Assembly: GCA_903906365.1 (NCBI GenBank)
Contig: CAIVKC010000002.1
Coordinates: forward strand, 1-64,000
Length of the DNA stretch: 64,000 bases
Origin: an uncultured Bacteroidota bacterium
Lineage (GTDB): Bacteria > Bacteroidota > Bacteroidia > Chitinophagales > Chitinophagaceae
Direction of reading: 5' to 3'
Shown piece after piece: positions 53,093 to 62,880 of this stretch. The position numbers were made by a program, and so were the translations under genes. How positions within the stretch are numbered: the first letter of the stretch is position 1; each line of letters starts with the position of its first letter. Below the pieces are notes generated by a model. The model did not search any database, was not told the DNA's origin, and saw only the letters and a list, made by a program, of their open reading frames with translations.

Positions 53093-53764
53093 TTAGGACA
53101 CTGATTCTATTCTGCCATCCAGCAGGTTTATGATCCTGGAGCCATAGGCTGCATTCTTTTCTGAGTGGGTCACCTGCACGATGGTAACCCCGTCCTGGCT
53201 GTTGAGTTCCCGGAATACTCCCATTATCTCCTCGCCCTGCTTTGAATTGAGGTTTCCGGTAGGCTCATCTGCCAGCAGTAATTTGGGTTTGGCAACCAGG
53301 GCCCTGGCTATTCCCACCAACTGCTGCTGGCCCCCGGATAACTGGGTCGGGAAAAGATCCTTTTTCCCTACCATATGAAAGCGATCCAGCGCATCGGCTA
53401 CGATGGCCTGCCTTTCGGAGGATTTGATATTCTGGTAGATCAACGGGGTTTCAATATTCTCATACACCGTTAATTCGTCGATGAGATGATAGGCCTGAAA
53501 CACAAAGCCGATATGCTGCTTATATAGTTGCGCACGCTGCTTTTCCTTCAGGGTTTGAACCGCCTGGTTGAGGAAAATATATTCCCCTTCGGAGGGTTCA
53601 TCCAACATGCCCAGCACATGGAGCAGGGTGGATTTTCCAGACCCGGAAGGCCCCATGACCGAGATGAATTCGCCTTCCCCGATGTGCAGGTTAATGTCCT
53701 TTAAAAGAAAAGTCCGTACCCCGCCAACGGTTACCCATTTTGAAATATGCTGCAGTTCTATCAT
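53093..53764 (-). CDS. LolD/MacB-type ABC transporter ATPase
   Basis: 223-residue ATPase subunit (start ATG at 53764). Walker A is GPSGSGKST at 38-46, the Q-loop lies in VFQAYHLIDE, the signature is LSGGQQQ, Walker B is LLLADEPTG, and a conserved histidine is in VTHSEKNA. This group powers FtsX-like permeases that act by mechanotransmission (MacB, LolCDE). It pairs with the separate permeases encoded upstream on the same strand (54773 and beyond) and with TolC downstream. The longer frame to 53860 adds non-conserved sequence. Confidence 0.93.
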   Translation of the reverse strand: MIELQHISKWVTVGGVRTFLLKDINLHIGEGEFISVMGPSGSGKSTLLHVLGMLDEPSEGEYIFLNQAVQTLKEKQRAQLYKQHIGFVFQAYHLIDELTVYENIETPLIYQNIKSSERQAIVADALDRFHMVGKKDLFPTQLSGGQQQLVGIARALVAKPKLLLADEPTGNLNSKQGEEIMGVFRELNSQDGVTIVQVTHSEKNAAYGSRIINLLDGRIESVS

Positions 53765-54095
53765 AATTTCTGACTTTACATGTATTTTCCCATATAGACC
53801 CACCCTAATCAGGTTTCCGCACCCTGGATAAGGTCGGTAAACCATGCGCGCCTGTTGCATCCTCCTGCATCTTCCTTTGCCCCATCCATGACAATGACCG
53901 AAATGACGTGCCGGAAAGACATCGCTTTGATCTTCAATATAATATATAGCCTCATCCAGCCGGTCAGTTCGTTATTGATACAAGAACTGTACGTTTTTGA
54001 TACATCCTGATCAGGCAGGCCTTCCTGCCCCGCCCCGGTCTACCCGCCTCGGCCATACGGAATGAACCAAAGCCCGCTTTGCGTGTTAGGACTTC
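53765..54095. other. Divergent intergenic region with two TTGATACA repeats
   Basis: 331 bases between the ATPase gene (minus) and the gene at 54096 (plus). TTGATACA occurs at 53975-53982 and 53997-54004, 22 bases apart (two helical turns). Otherwise no ORF and no certain promoter. A minus-strand GGCAC element near 53910 only weakly resembles a sigma-54 promoter. Confidence 0.45.
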
Positions 54096-54725
54096 ATGAA
54101 ATTTCGAGCCTTATTGCTGATCCTTTTTGCAAGTCATTGCCTGGCCTATGGCCAGTCCGGATTTAACGACAGTATTTCCGCTTCCAGGAACCAGCTGACC
54201 CGTCAGGCCATGGTCGTGTTGGGAAGCTGGTCTGTTGCAAATATAGCCTCCGGTTTCCTCATCGCAGGCACCACCCAAGGCCAGGACAAATATGTCTGGA
54301 GAATGAATGCCTACTGGAATATCTTCAACCTGGGCATTGCGGGGCTGGGCTACCACAGCCTGATAAAAACGGCCGGCAGGAAATGGAGCCTCGCTGAGAA
54401 CAATACCAGCCAGCAGGCCATAGAAAAACTATACCTGTTCAACGCAGGCCTTGATTTGGTCTATATTACCGGGGGGCTTTACCTGCGGGAAAGCGGAAAA
54501 AATCAATCAAGGCCGGATAAAAAGGCCCAACTCAGCGGATATGGAACTGCCGTCATCCTCCAGGGCACCTTCCTGCTGGCAATGGACGCTGTCCTGTTCA
54601 GCCTGCATCATAAAAACACAACAAGGGTCAATAACCGTATACGGGAGCTGGATCTAAAGGCCGGGCCGGGATCTTTCAGCCTGACCTACTCTTTCTGTTC
54701 TGCCCGCGGGATTGCCACCAAATAA
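54096..54725 (+). CDS. Exported or membrane protein of unknown function (possibly DUF6992-type)
   Basis: 209 residues with a signal peptide (about 1-20, ending AYGQ) and several hydrophobic segments after it (about 40-60, 70-90, 112-130 and 150-172). Segments such as LTRQAMVVLGSWSVANIASGF and YWNIFNLGIAGLGY recall a small Bacteroidota family I believe is DUF6992, from memory. It stands between the efflux ATPase and the permease array on the opposite strand. A link with efflux is not shown. It converges with the interrupted permease gene 47 bases away. Confidence 0.7.
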   Translation: MKFRALLLILFASHCLAYGQSGFNDSISASRNQLTRQAMVVLGSWSVANIASGFLIAGTTQGQDKYVWRMNAYWNIFNLGIAGLGYHSLIKTAGRKWSLAENNTSQQAIEKLYLFNAGLDLVYITGGLYLRESGKNQSRPDKKAQLSGYGTAVILQGTFLLAMDAVLFSLHHKNTTRVNNRIRELDLKAGPGSFSLTYSFCSARGIATK

Positions 54726-54772
54726 GGCAGGACCTGTTTACTCTACCCAAAGCAACCCCCAGGGGGGTACCT

Positions 54773-57232
54773 TCACTCCGACCTCAGGCTTTTTACGGGA
54801 TTGGCCGTCGCCGCGCGCAGGGTTTGCAGGCTGATGGAAACCAGGGCAGCCAGGAGCATCAACAGTCCGCTTGCCCCAAATAACCACCAGCCCAGAGGCA
54901 CTTTATAGGCAAAATTATCCTGCCATTTGTGACCAGACCACCAGGCCAGCGGGCAGGCTATAGCAAAGGCAACCACGACCAGAATTACAAAATCAACCGA
55001 CAGCAGCGATACTATCTGAACGGATGAAGCCCCCAGCACTTTACGAACACCTATTTCTTTGACCCGCTGATTGGTGGTATAAATGACCAGTCCCAGCAGA
55101 CCAAGGGAGCTGATAAAAAGGGCCAGCGCGGTTGCCCATTTCAACAACCGCGAAATGTCCTGTTCACTTTTATAAAATTTGGCAATGCTGTCATCCAGAA
55201 AATTATACTCGAAGGTTTCATCCGGATAAGTCTCTCCGAAAGCCTTTTTGATCTGCCCGATGGTTCCTGTCCAACCGGTCCCCTCCCTGTTTTCCGGAAG
55301 CAGGGAAACATTGATGGTAAGTTCCTGCCGGAGCTGGCTGGCCAGCACCATGGGTTTAATAGGTTGACGCAGGGAATTTAGGTGGAAATCAGATAATACC
55401 CCTGTAATGATTTCATGCCTGTTATTCCATTCAATATATTTTCCGATGGCCTGGCCCGGGTCCTGGAAGCCAAGTATATGGGCATAGGTTTCATTGATCA
55501 ATACCTCACGGGGCGTGTCGCTGCTGGTCAGGTTGGCTCCGGCCAGTATTTTCATTTTATACAAACCGACAAAAGCGGTATCCGCATACTTGATCTGCAC
55601 GCTGGATTCTTTTTCTTTTTTGCCGTCTCTGTATATCATGGTAGAGCTCCACGATCCCCCCGAAATAGGCGGATAATTGGAGAGGCTTACCGAAGCTATG
55701 CCTGCCAGGGATTTCAGGCGGTTTACCAGCTGGGTCCTGTGCAATACCAGGGTGTCGGAATAGGGCAGCTGGAAAAAGACAACTGCATCCTTTTTGAAGC
55801 CAAGGTCTTTGGTAAGGTTGAAATGTATCTGATTACCCACAATGAAGGTGGCCATTATAAAAAACTGGGCAATAACGAACTGGAAGACCGTCAGGGTTTT
55901 GCGCAGTCCCAGGTTACTAAATCTGCGCGGTACTGTAAAAAACTGCCCTTTTAATACATGCGCGGGCTTATAGCCCGACAGTACCATGGCGGGGTAAAAG
56001 CCGGAAAAAACACTTACTACCAGGGTGAGCAAAAGGAGCATGAGTATGACCTGAGGCTGGTGAAGGTAATCAGTATGGATACCAGCGGGCATGAAATCAG
56101 CGAATACCTTCAGCAAAAGGGGTGTCACCGCAATGGATAAAAAAGTGGCCATCAGCGTCAGCAGAAAGGTTTCTGAAAGGAATTGCAGGATCAGCTGATT
56201 TCTTGTGCTGCCCATGGTCTTTCGCACGCCAATCTCCTTAGCCCGCTGGGTGGCCTGGGCCGTCGTGAGATTAATAAAATTAATGCACCCGAGCAGCAAC
56301 AGGAAAATAGCCAGTATAATCAGCCCATACAGGGTGGGTTTATGGGCCTGATGGCCGCCGTAGTTTTCATAGAAGGAATTAAAATGTACATCCTCCAAAG
56401 GCTGCAATTGAAAGGATGCCTCATTTTGGCTGTCCCACTTCTGATCCGTATTGTATTGATGGAGTAAAGCGTTGAGCTGCCTTTCCACACCAGAGGGGGT
56501 AATTCCTTTGGCGGTCTTTACATAGAGTTGGGAATTACTGCTGGTATTGCCCCAGTCAACCCCATAATAGTCAGTTTTCCAGGAAGTAGCGGTCAGGGTG
56601 GACTGGGAAATAAATTCCTAGAAATCAAAATCAGTTTGTTTACCCGGGTCCCTGACAATCCCGGTTACCTTCACATGTACGGAATCATTGTAATCCAGCA
56701 TCCTTCCGACCATGTCTGCATACCCCAGGTTGTTGAAATAAGACTTTGCGCGGCTTTCTGTTAATACGACACAATAGGGTTCCCTTAGAGAAGCCTGCGG
56801 GGAACCGGCCAGCCAGTGATAACTGAAAAAACCAAAATAGGCAGCATCGGCAAATACGATATTTTGCTGGCGTTTAAAGACAGCCTCTTTCATATTAGCT
56901 CCGGCAGGAACAGATACTTTCACATCAAAATTGGGCATGTGAAAGGGTACCGCCGCTTCAACGCCCGTTACTTTTTGACGAATGGCACCTACCAGCGCTT
57001 CGGTTACCCCCGAGTTATGGACTACATCCCCAGAAAACTTAAAATTCGAGACCACGCGGAATTTCCGGTCAGTGTCCCCGTGATAGCGGTCAAACCCGAA
57101 TTCAAAGGTCACCAGCAGAAATATTACCAGCGAGGCGCTGATACCAATAGCCAGACCCAGTATATTGATGATGGAAAATATCTTATTACGTCTGAGGTTT
57201 CTAAAGGCAATCGTTAAATAATTTTTTATCAT
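54773..57232 (-). pseudogene. MacB/FtsX-like ABC permease interrupted by an in-frame TAG
   Basis: One continuous frame of 820 codons holds a complete two-domain permease except for a single TAG at 56618-56620, after DPGKQTDFDF. Translation resumes with EFISQSTLTATSW without frame change. Before the stop: MIKNYLTIAFRNLRRNKIFS and the first helix plus half of the MacB periplasmic core. After it: the first FtsX region (LLLLGCINFINLTTAQATQRAKEIGVRKTMGS), a second periplasmic core, the second FtsX region and the terminal NPVKSLRSE. A GTG start at 56488 would give only a headless 571-residue product. A CAG or AAG to TAG change fits. TAG is an ordinary stop in neighbouring genes (1203, 2761, lysA, scpB), so genome-wide readthrough is unlikely. 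A base-call error is the alternative. Confidence 0.88.
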
Positions 57233-57281
57233 TTTTTATTTCATTAATAGAGTGGATAAAAGGCCGTACTTAACTGTCCGG

Positions 57282-57295
57282 GCTGTCTAGACAGC
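57282..57295. promoter_or_regulatory. 14-base perfect palindrome upstream of the interrupted permease
   Basis: GCTGTCTAGACAGC reads the same on both strands without a loop, so it suits a dimeric DNA-binding protein better than a hairpin. It lies 50 bases before the permease start at 57232. Confidence 0.4.
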
Positions 57296-57302
57296 GCCTT
57301 GC

Positions 57303-57587
57303 CTATTGCGCTTCTATGCTTTCTGCCCGATTGGCTAAGGCGGCCCGCAGGGACTGCCATCCGGTGGTGAGCAGCGCAATGACCAGGGCCGGCAGGCACG
57401 CAAATACAAACAACTGCACCTGTATAAAAATCCGCAAGGCAATAGAGCCAAGCCCGTTGCGGGGGTAAAATCCAGTGAGGATAGCACCGGCCAGGGCCAC
57501 GTAAAGTCCGCTCAGATTATCAATGCTATGGACCCGGTTATGCATCATGTTTTTCCAGGCTGTAATCAGACAATCAACCGGCGCCAT
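57303..57587 (-). pseudogene. Remnant of an FtsX-like permease (N- and C-termini fused)
   Basis: 94 residues. The first 38 (ITAWKNMMHNRVHSIDNLSGLYVALAGAIL) match the start of the neighbouring permeases (cytosolic amphipathic stretch and first helix). The last 40 (FVFACLPALVIALLTTGWQSLRAALANRAESIEAQ) match their end (last helix and the AALANPVKSLR tail). Some 700 residues between are missing, with the frame preserved. It is probably the scar of a large internal deletion in a sixth of the array's history, not a working transporter. It could still be translated as a two-helix protein. Confidence 0.72.
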
Positions 57588-57838
57588 TTTTTGAATTATT
57601 TAAAATGAAAAGATGCCCCCACACCCAACGCCCAATCGGCGTGCCGGAGATTATACAGCTGATAAACAATCATATCCATGCTATGGCCCCTGCCCATACG
57701 TGCGCTAACGATACAGGCTCCGTCCGCTTTTGATACAACATGTATCCCTATCATGGAGTTACCCATTGGGGTTAACGGGTCCATGAAACAAAGTCAAAGG
57801 GGTTCATGCAGGGTGGCCCATTACAGGGAAAAAGCACC

Positions 57839-60271
57839 TCACTCTGTCCGGAGGCTTTTTACCGGATTCATCAGGGCCGCCCTGATTGCCTGAAAACTAA
57901 CGGTGGCAAGCGCAATCACCATGGCCAGTATGGCCGCCAGCGCAAATATCCACCAGCTGATCTCAACCCGGTAGGCAAAATCCTGCAGCCATCTATTCAT
58001 AAAATACCAGGCAAGCGGGGCCGCCAGAATAAAAGAAAATCCCACTAATTTGATAAAATCCCCCGAAAGGAGCCGCACCATGCCAGCTGCCGTTGCGCCC
58101 AGTACCTTACGAATTCCTATTTCCTTGGTCCTTTGCTCTGCAATGAAGGTGGAAAGGCCAAAGAGGCCCAGGCAGGCAATCAGGATGGCCAGGGCGGAGA
58201 ATATCAATATGATTTTACCTATCCTGCGTTCGTTATTGTACATATCGTTGAAAGCCGCATCCAAAAACCGGTAACTGAATGGCATTCCCGGCGCGAGGGA
58301 CTTCCATTTGTTTTCCACCTGTTTTACCAAATCAGCTGCATTGCCGGCGCCCGTCTTAAAACAAACAGACCCGGTGCTCTTTCCTAAAAAAAGGCTGACG
58401 GGGCCCACCGTTTGCTTCAGGGATTCATAATTAAAATTTTTCACCACTCCAATGATGGTATACCCCACACGATGGTTATCCGGGCTATTATATGTCCCAT
58501 ATATTTTCTTTCCTATGGGATCCTTCAGACCCAACTGTTTGACTGTGGATTCGTTTATAACCACGGCCAGCGAGTCACTGCCATAGTCCTTTGAAAAAGT
58601 CCTCCCCATCGATAGCTGAATACCCATGGTTTTAAAGTAATCATAATCTACGGCCCAGGTTTGCATATCAATGCCGTTTTTGGCATCCATAACCGGGCTG
58701 GTCGAAAAAGTGTTGTCATTGCGATAGGAACTCACCGGCAAATAGCCACTGATGGTTGCGCTGACCACACCCGGAACCTGGAGTACCTCCTCTTTGAACG
58801 CATTCAAATTCTGATTGAGGGCATAGGCGTCATTTACTATGAGAACCTGGCCCTTTTCGAATCCGATATTCTTGGTCTGTATATAATGAAGCTGCCTGTA
58901 GATAACAAGGGTGCCTATGATCAAAATGATGGAAGTGGCAAACTGCAATACCACCAGGATACTCCTCAGGCTTCCGCTTCTTGAACCCAGGTTTAACTTG
59001 CCCTTAAGGGATTCAATGGGCTTGAAGGAGGAGAGAAAAAAAGCAGGATAACTGCCAGCCATAAGGCCAACGGCAAATGGCAGGACAACCAACAAAGGCA
59101 ATAACATGGGGGAAAAAAGGCTTTGGATATGCATGGTCTTATCAGCAACCGCATTAAACAAGGGCAGGACCAGCTCAGCCATTCCAATGGCCAGCAGGAG
59201 GGACAACATAACCATCAGGGTGGACTCAATAAGAAACTGAACCACCAGTTCCCTTTTTTCGGTACCGAGCACTTTTCGGATTCCGATTTCCTTGGCACGG
59301 TTGGCTGAACGGGCCGTAGTCAGATTCATGAAATTGATACAGGCAATAATGAGTATAAAAATGGCAACGGCAGAAAATATATACACATACTGTATGTTTC
59401 CGCCTGGCAAAAACTCGTACTGAAGGGAAGAATACAGGTGTATGCGGTTCAGCGGGGTCAGGTAGTATTCGATCTTATTGCCGGATTTACGGAAATCATC
59501 CATGGTATTGATCTTCATGTACTGTTTTGCCTCAGGAAGGCAGTACCGGTCAATATAGTCAAAAAGCTTTTTATCAAATGCCTGAATGTCCACCCCCGGC
59601 CTCATCAGGAGATAGGTATGGAAATTATGACTCAGGAAAGTCCCCCAGTTGTATTGCACATTTTTCATCGAAAAATAAAAATCAAAGTTGAAATGTGAAT
59701 TGTGTGGCATATCCGCAATGACGCCGGTTACTTTATAGAGTGTTTTGTTATTATCGTTGGTTTCCAGGGTCTTGCCCAACGCATCGGCAGCTCCAAAGTA
59801 CTTTTTTGCGATTTTTTCGGTTATAACCACCGAATTGGGTTCGTTTAGTGCATTCCGAATGTCACCATAGAGGGAAGGAAGTTCAAAAATGCGGAAAATG
59901 GTTGAATCGGCATGGCAGACATTTCTTTCATTGATATAATCCGCCCCCTTTTTTACCAATTTATTTCCGTTTGAATTATAGATCCTGGTGTATCCTTCCA
60001 CTTCGGGATAATCCTTTTTCAGCATCTGGCCCATCATATCGGAGGTGAGCGGAAAATTGAGGTCGGATCCGCCAAACCGAATACTGGCGTTGATCCTGTA
60101 AATCCGCTCCGCATTGGGGTAGAATTTGTCAAAGCTCAGCTCATCGAGTACATACAGCGCAATTAACAGAAAACAGGCCAGGCCGATGGCCAGGCCAATA
60201 ATATTGATGAAGGAGTATACCTTATTTTTTCTAAGGCTTCTCAAAGCGATTTTTATATAATTTTTAAACAT
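57839..60271 (-). CDS. MacB/FtsX-like ABC transporter permease
   Basis: 810 residues, intact. Layout: first helix (about 20-40, INIIGLAIGLACFLLIALYV), periplasmic MacB core (about 45-275), FtsX region 1 (about 285-425; IIACINFMNLTTARSANRAKEIGIRKVLGT), second helix set and core (about 430-670), FtsX region 2 (about 680-810; IFSALAILIACLGLFGLSTFIAEQRTKEIGIRKVLGATAAG) and the PVKSLRTE tail. It has no ATPase domain, so it would use the separate LolD/MacB-type ATPase at 53093. The start at 60271 gives MFKNYIKIALRSLRKNKVYS; the frame runs 16 codons further without conservation. Substrates of such systems (peptides, antibiotics, lipoproteins) are unknown here. Confidence 0.9.
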   Translation of the reverse strand: MFKNYIKIALRSLRKNKVYSFINIIGLAIGLACFLLIALYVLDELSFDKFYPNAERIYRINASIRFGGSDLNFPLTSDMMGQMLKKDYPEVEGYTRIYNSNGNKLVKKGADYINERNVCHADSTIFRIFELPSLYGDIRNALNEPNSVVITEKIAKKYFGAADALGKTLETNDNNKTLYKVTGVIADMPHNSHFNFDFYFSMKNVQYNWGTFLSHNFHTYLLMRPGVDIQAFDKKLFDYIDRYCLPEAKQYMKINTMDDFRKSGNKIEYYLTPLNRIHLYSSLQYEFLPGGNIQYVYIFSAVAIFILIIACINFMNLTTARSANRAKEIGIRKVLGTEKRELVVQFLIESTLMVMLSLLLAIGMAELVLPLFNAVADKTMHIQSLFSPMLLPLLVVLPFAVGLMAGSYPAFFLSSFKPIESLKGKLNLGSRSGSLRSILVVLQFATSIILIIGTLVIYRQLHYIQTKNIGFEKGQVLIVNDAYALNQNLNAFKEEVLQVPGVVSATISGYLPVSSYRNDNTFSTSPVMDAKNGIDMQTWAVDYDYFKTMGIQLSMGRTFSKDYGSDSLAVVINESTVKQLGLKDPIGKKIYGTYNSPDNHRVGYTIIGVVKNFNYESLKQTVGPVSLFLGKSTGSVCFKTGAGNAADLVKQVENKWKSLAPGMPFSYRFLDAAFNDMYNNERRIGKIILIFSALAILIACLGLFGLSTFIAEQRTKEIGIRKVLGATAAGMVRLLSGDFIKLVGFSFILAAPLAWYFMNRWLQDFAYRVEISWWIFALAAILAMVIALATVSFQAIRAALMNPVKSLRTE

Positions 60272-60347
60272 GATGTTGGTTTTTATGGAATATGATAAAA
60301 AGGCTATCAATACAAACAATCAATGGGACCATCATCACCAATGCCGC

Positions 60348-62789
60348 TTATTCGGCCCTTAAACTGGTAACCGGATTTGCCAAGGCGGCCCTGGCAGCCT
60401 CGAAGCTGACGGTAACCAGGGCAATCAGCACTGCCAGCAAGCCGGAAGCCGCAAATATCCAGACCCCCAATTCCACATGGTAGGCAAAATTCTGCAGCCA
60501 TTTATTCAATACCAGCCAGGCTATCGGTGCTGCAATAAAAGTTCCCGCCACAACCAGTTCCAAAAACTCCCTGGACATTAAAACAAACAGGGAAGAACTG
60601 CTTGCTCCCAGGATTTTACGGATCCCGATTTCCCTGATCCGGCGCCTGGCCGTAAAGACCGACAGACCTATCAGGCCCAGGCTGGCTATGACAATCACCA
60701 AAACCGACAAGCTCAGCGCTATTTTACCGGAGCGCTGGTCCTGGGCGTATTGGGCATTATAGGCGTCCTTAACCAGGCTGTACCCGAAAGGATTGCCGGG
60801 AAACAGTTTTTCATAAACCGCTTTGATGTCCGATACGCTTGTTTTAAAATGATCCGGGGTTACCTTGAGCGTAAAAAATGCCATATTATGCTGGGGAACA
60901 AACAAAATGGGCTCTATTGGATCCTTCAGTCCGCGGTGATGATAATCTTTGACCACACCCAGAATTTCCCAGTTCCGGTCGTTCCATTTGATCATTTGGT
61001 GTTCGGCCAACAGGGGGTTGATTCCAAGTGAAAGGGCAGCGGTTTGGTTTATTATGACCTTTCCCGCCTTGAATCCAAGGTCGACTTCAGCCGGCGTGAA
61101 GGTCCTTCCGGCGGCAAAGCCAATTCCGTAGGTGTCAAAATAACGCTGGTCGGTGAGGGTTACAAAATAGTTCTTCTTATCGTCTCCCCTGGATGGATGC
61201 AGGCTGGTTACCCCGTCTGCTCCGAAATTATGCGTAAAGTCCGCTCCCGGAATACTACCCGTAGCGGTTATCTTATCTATAAAAGGGATTTTATCCATTT
61301 CATGGACAAATACCGCCGCGTTATTGGCAGAGGTGGAATCCCTGATTTGGGGGCCGCTCACCACCATCAGGTTGTTTAAGTTCATTCCCAAATCGTGGGC
61401 CTTCATAAAATCCACCTGCTTGTAGGCTGCTATGGTACAGGCCATGAACAGGATGGAAATGACGAACTGAAAAACGACCAGTCCCTTTCGCAGCAAAAGG
61501 CTGCCCCTTGTACCGGGCAGCTGGGAGCGAATGGCCTTGAGTGGTGTAAACCTGGCGAGTACCAAACCCACATATCCACCGCACAACAACACCCCGAAAA
61601 TCAATATAGCAGCAGCCAATAGCCAGATATCAAGCCTGTCAATGTATTGGAAAGACAGGGGTTTTGCAGTCAGGTAATTAAAAAGGCCCTGTGTCAGCTG
61701 AACCAGGCTAAAGGACATGATCAGGCTAAAACCGTTAAGCAGGATCGACTCGGTAACATATCGAAGCACAATTTGGCTGCCCCTGCTTCCTACAATTTTC
61801 TGAATGCCGATTTGGCGGACCTGGCTAAGGGCATGGGCGGTAGAAAAATTGATATAATTGATCCAGGCCATGGCAAGAACCAGTATACCCAGGCCGAAAA
61901 TGAGATAAACCATGAACCTGGAGCCAAAGGTGGGATTACTGTCCGTGAGTCCGGATCCAAGGTGTATCTGGCTGATGGGCTGCAGGGAAAGCCTGCCATC
62001 CTCTTTTTTGTAATCCGGGTTGGACTTTGCCCAGAGATTCGTCGCCATGCTGGCCACCCTGTCCGGGTCCGCACCCTCTTCCAGCCAAACGAACGTGGTA
62101 TATGAAGAGTTATTCCAGTTATCCAGCCTGGCCCAATCCGCGCCATAGGTATAGGCCCTGCTTTTAAGGATTTCATTGGAAAACAGAAAATCAAACCGGA
62201 TATCACTTTGGACCGGAACATCCCTGAGTACGCCGGTGACTTCGCAGGGGAGGACCCCAAATTGATTATGCAGCTCAATAATTTTACCCAAAGCCGGTTC
62301 CCGTCCAAACAATTTTAAGGCAGCAGACGCAGTGACCAGGACCGTATTTTCAGATCCGAGCCGATTGGTGCCTTCCAGCAGGGGGAAACTAAAAGTGCCG
62401 ATAAATGAACTGTCTACAAAAACACAACCTTGTTCCCGAAAAGAGACCACCCGGGATTTATCGTGGCCAGGCTCGTAGGTAACGATGGCTCCGCTGTTGA
62501 AATTGTCCATAAATCGGGGGGCTGCCTTTACGCCGGGTACACCCTTTTCCATAAGGGGGGCCATATTGGGAACGGTATTGCCGGATTTTCCGTCAGCAAA
62601 CACGGTATTTACCCTGTAGAGGCGGGAAAGGTTCTTATGAAAGCGGTTGTACCCTGTTTCAAAGGAAAAATATTCGAGGCTCAGCAGGAATACACAGGTC
62701 CCGATAGCAAGTCCGGTGATATTCAGGGCAGAAAAAATTCTTTTCCGGCGGATACTTCGAAAAGCTGTTTTAATATAATAATAAAACAT
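60348..62789 (-). CDS. MacB/FtsX-like ABC transporter permease, divergent paralogue
   Basis: 813 residues, intact, same two-fold architecture as the neighbour at 57839. N-terminus MFYYYIKTAFRSIRRKRIFSALN, first helix about 22-42, periplasmic core to about 275, FtsX region 1 (MAWINYINFSTAHALSQVRQIGIQKIVGS), second core, FtsX region 2 (VLVIVIASLGLIGLSVFTARRRIREIGIRKILGASS) and the NPVTSLRAE tail. The two repeats of IG(I/V)(Q/R)K(I/V)(V/L)G mark the coupling helices that contact the ATPase. It lies 76 bases upstream of the 57839 gene on the same strand. Sequence divergence from the other copies suggests an old duplication. Confidence 0.9.
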   Translation of the reverse strand: MFYYYIKTAFRSIRRKRIFSALNITGLAIGTCVFLLSLEYFSFETGYNRFHKNLSRLYRVNTVFADGKSGNTVPNMAPLMEKGVPGVKAAPRFMDNFNSGAIVTYEPGHDKSRVVSFREQGCVFVDSSFIGTFSFPLLEGTNRLGSENTVLVTASAALKLFGREPALGKIIELHNQFGVLPCEVTGVLRDVPVQSDIRFDFLFSNEILKSRAYTYGADWARLDNWNNSSYTTFVWLEEGADPDRVASMATNLWAKSNPDYKKEDGRLSLQPISQIHLGSGLTDSNPTFGSRFMVYLIFGLGILVLAMAWINYINFSTAHALSQVRQIGIQKIVGSRGSQIVLRYVTESILLNGFSLIMSFSLVQLTQGLFNYLTAKPLSFQYIDRLDIWLLAAAILIFGVLLCGGYVGLVLARFTPLKAIRSQLPGTRGSLLLRKGLVVFQFVISILFMACTIAAYKQVDFMKAHDLGMNLNNLMVVSGPQIRDSTSANNAAVFVHEMDKIPFIDKITATGSIPGADFTHNFGADGVTSLHPSRGDDKKNYFVTLTDQRYFDTYGIGFAAGRTFTPAEVDLGFKAGKVIINQTAALSLGINPLLAEHQMIKWNDRNWEILGVVKDYHHRGLKDPIEPILFVPQHNMAFFTLKVTPDHFKTSVSDIKAVYEKLFPGNPFGYSLVKDAYNAQYAQDQRSGKIALSLSVLVIVIASLGLIGLSVFTARRRIREIGIRKILGASSSSLFVLMSREFLELVVAGTFIAAPIAWLVLNKWLQNFAYHVELGVWIFAASGLLAVLIALVTVSFEAARAALANPVTSLRAE

Positions 62790-62880
62790 GGTAAAAATAT
62801 TTTAGGCCTCCGGGGAAAGGATATCGATTCCCGCAGCCATGAAAAATGGTACCATCCACTTAACATCATCCCCCATAGGC

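Noticed and set aside
53890-53930. Sigma-54 promoter for the efflux ATPase gene
   Set aside because: Only a GGCAC element is present; the TTGC element at the correct spacing is TTCG, so the match is too weak.
57596-57784. Minus-strand ORF of 62 codons between the permease remnant and the intact permease, ending in a barrel-like aromatic strand
   Set aside because: No recognisable domain or permease similarity; composition and length are compatible with chance. It could be another remnant but cannot be supported.
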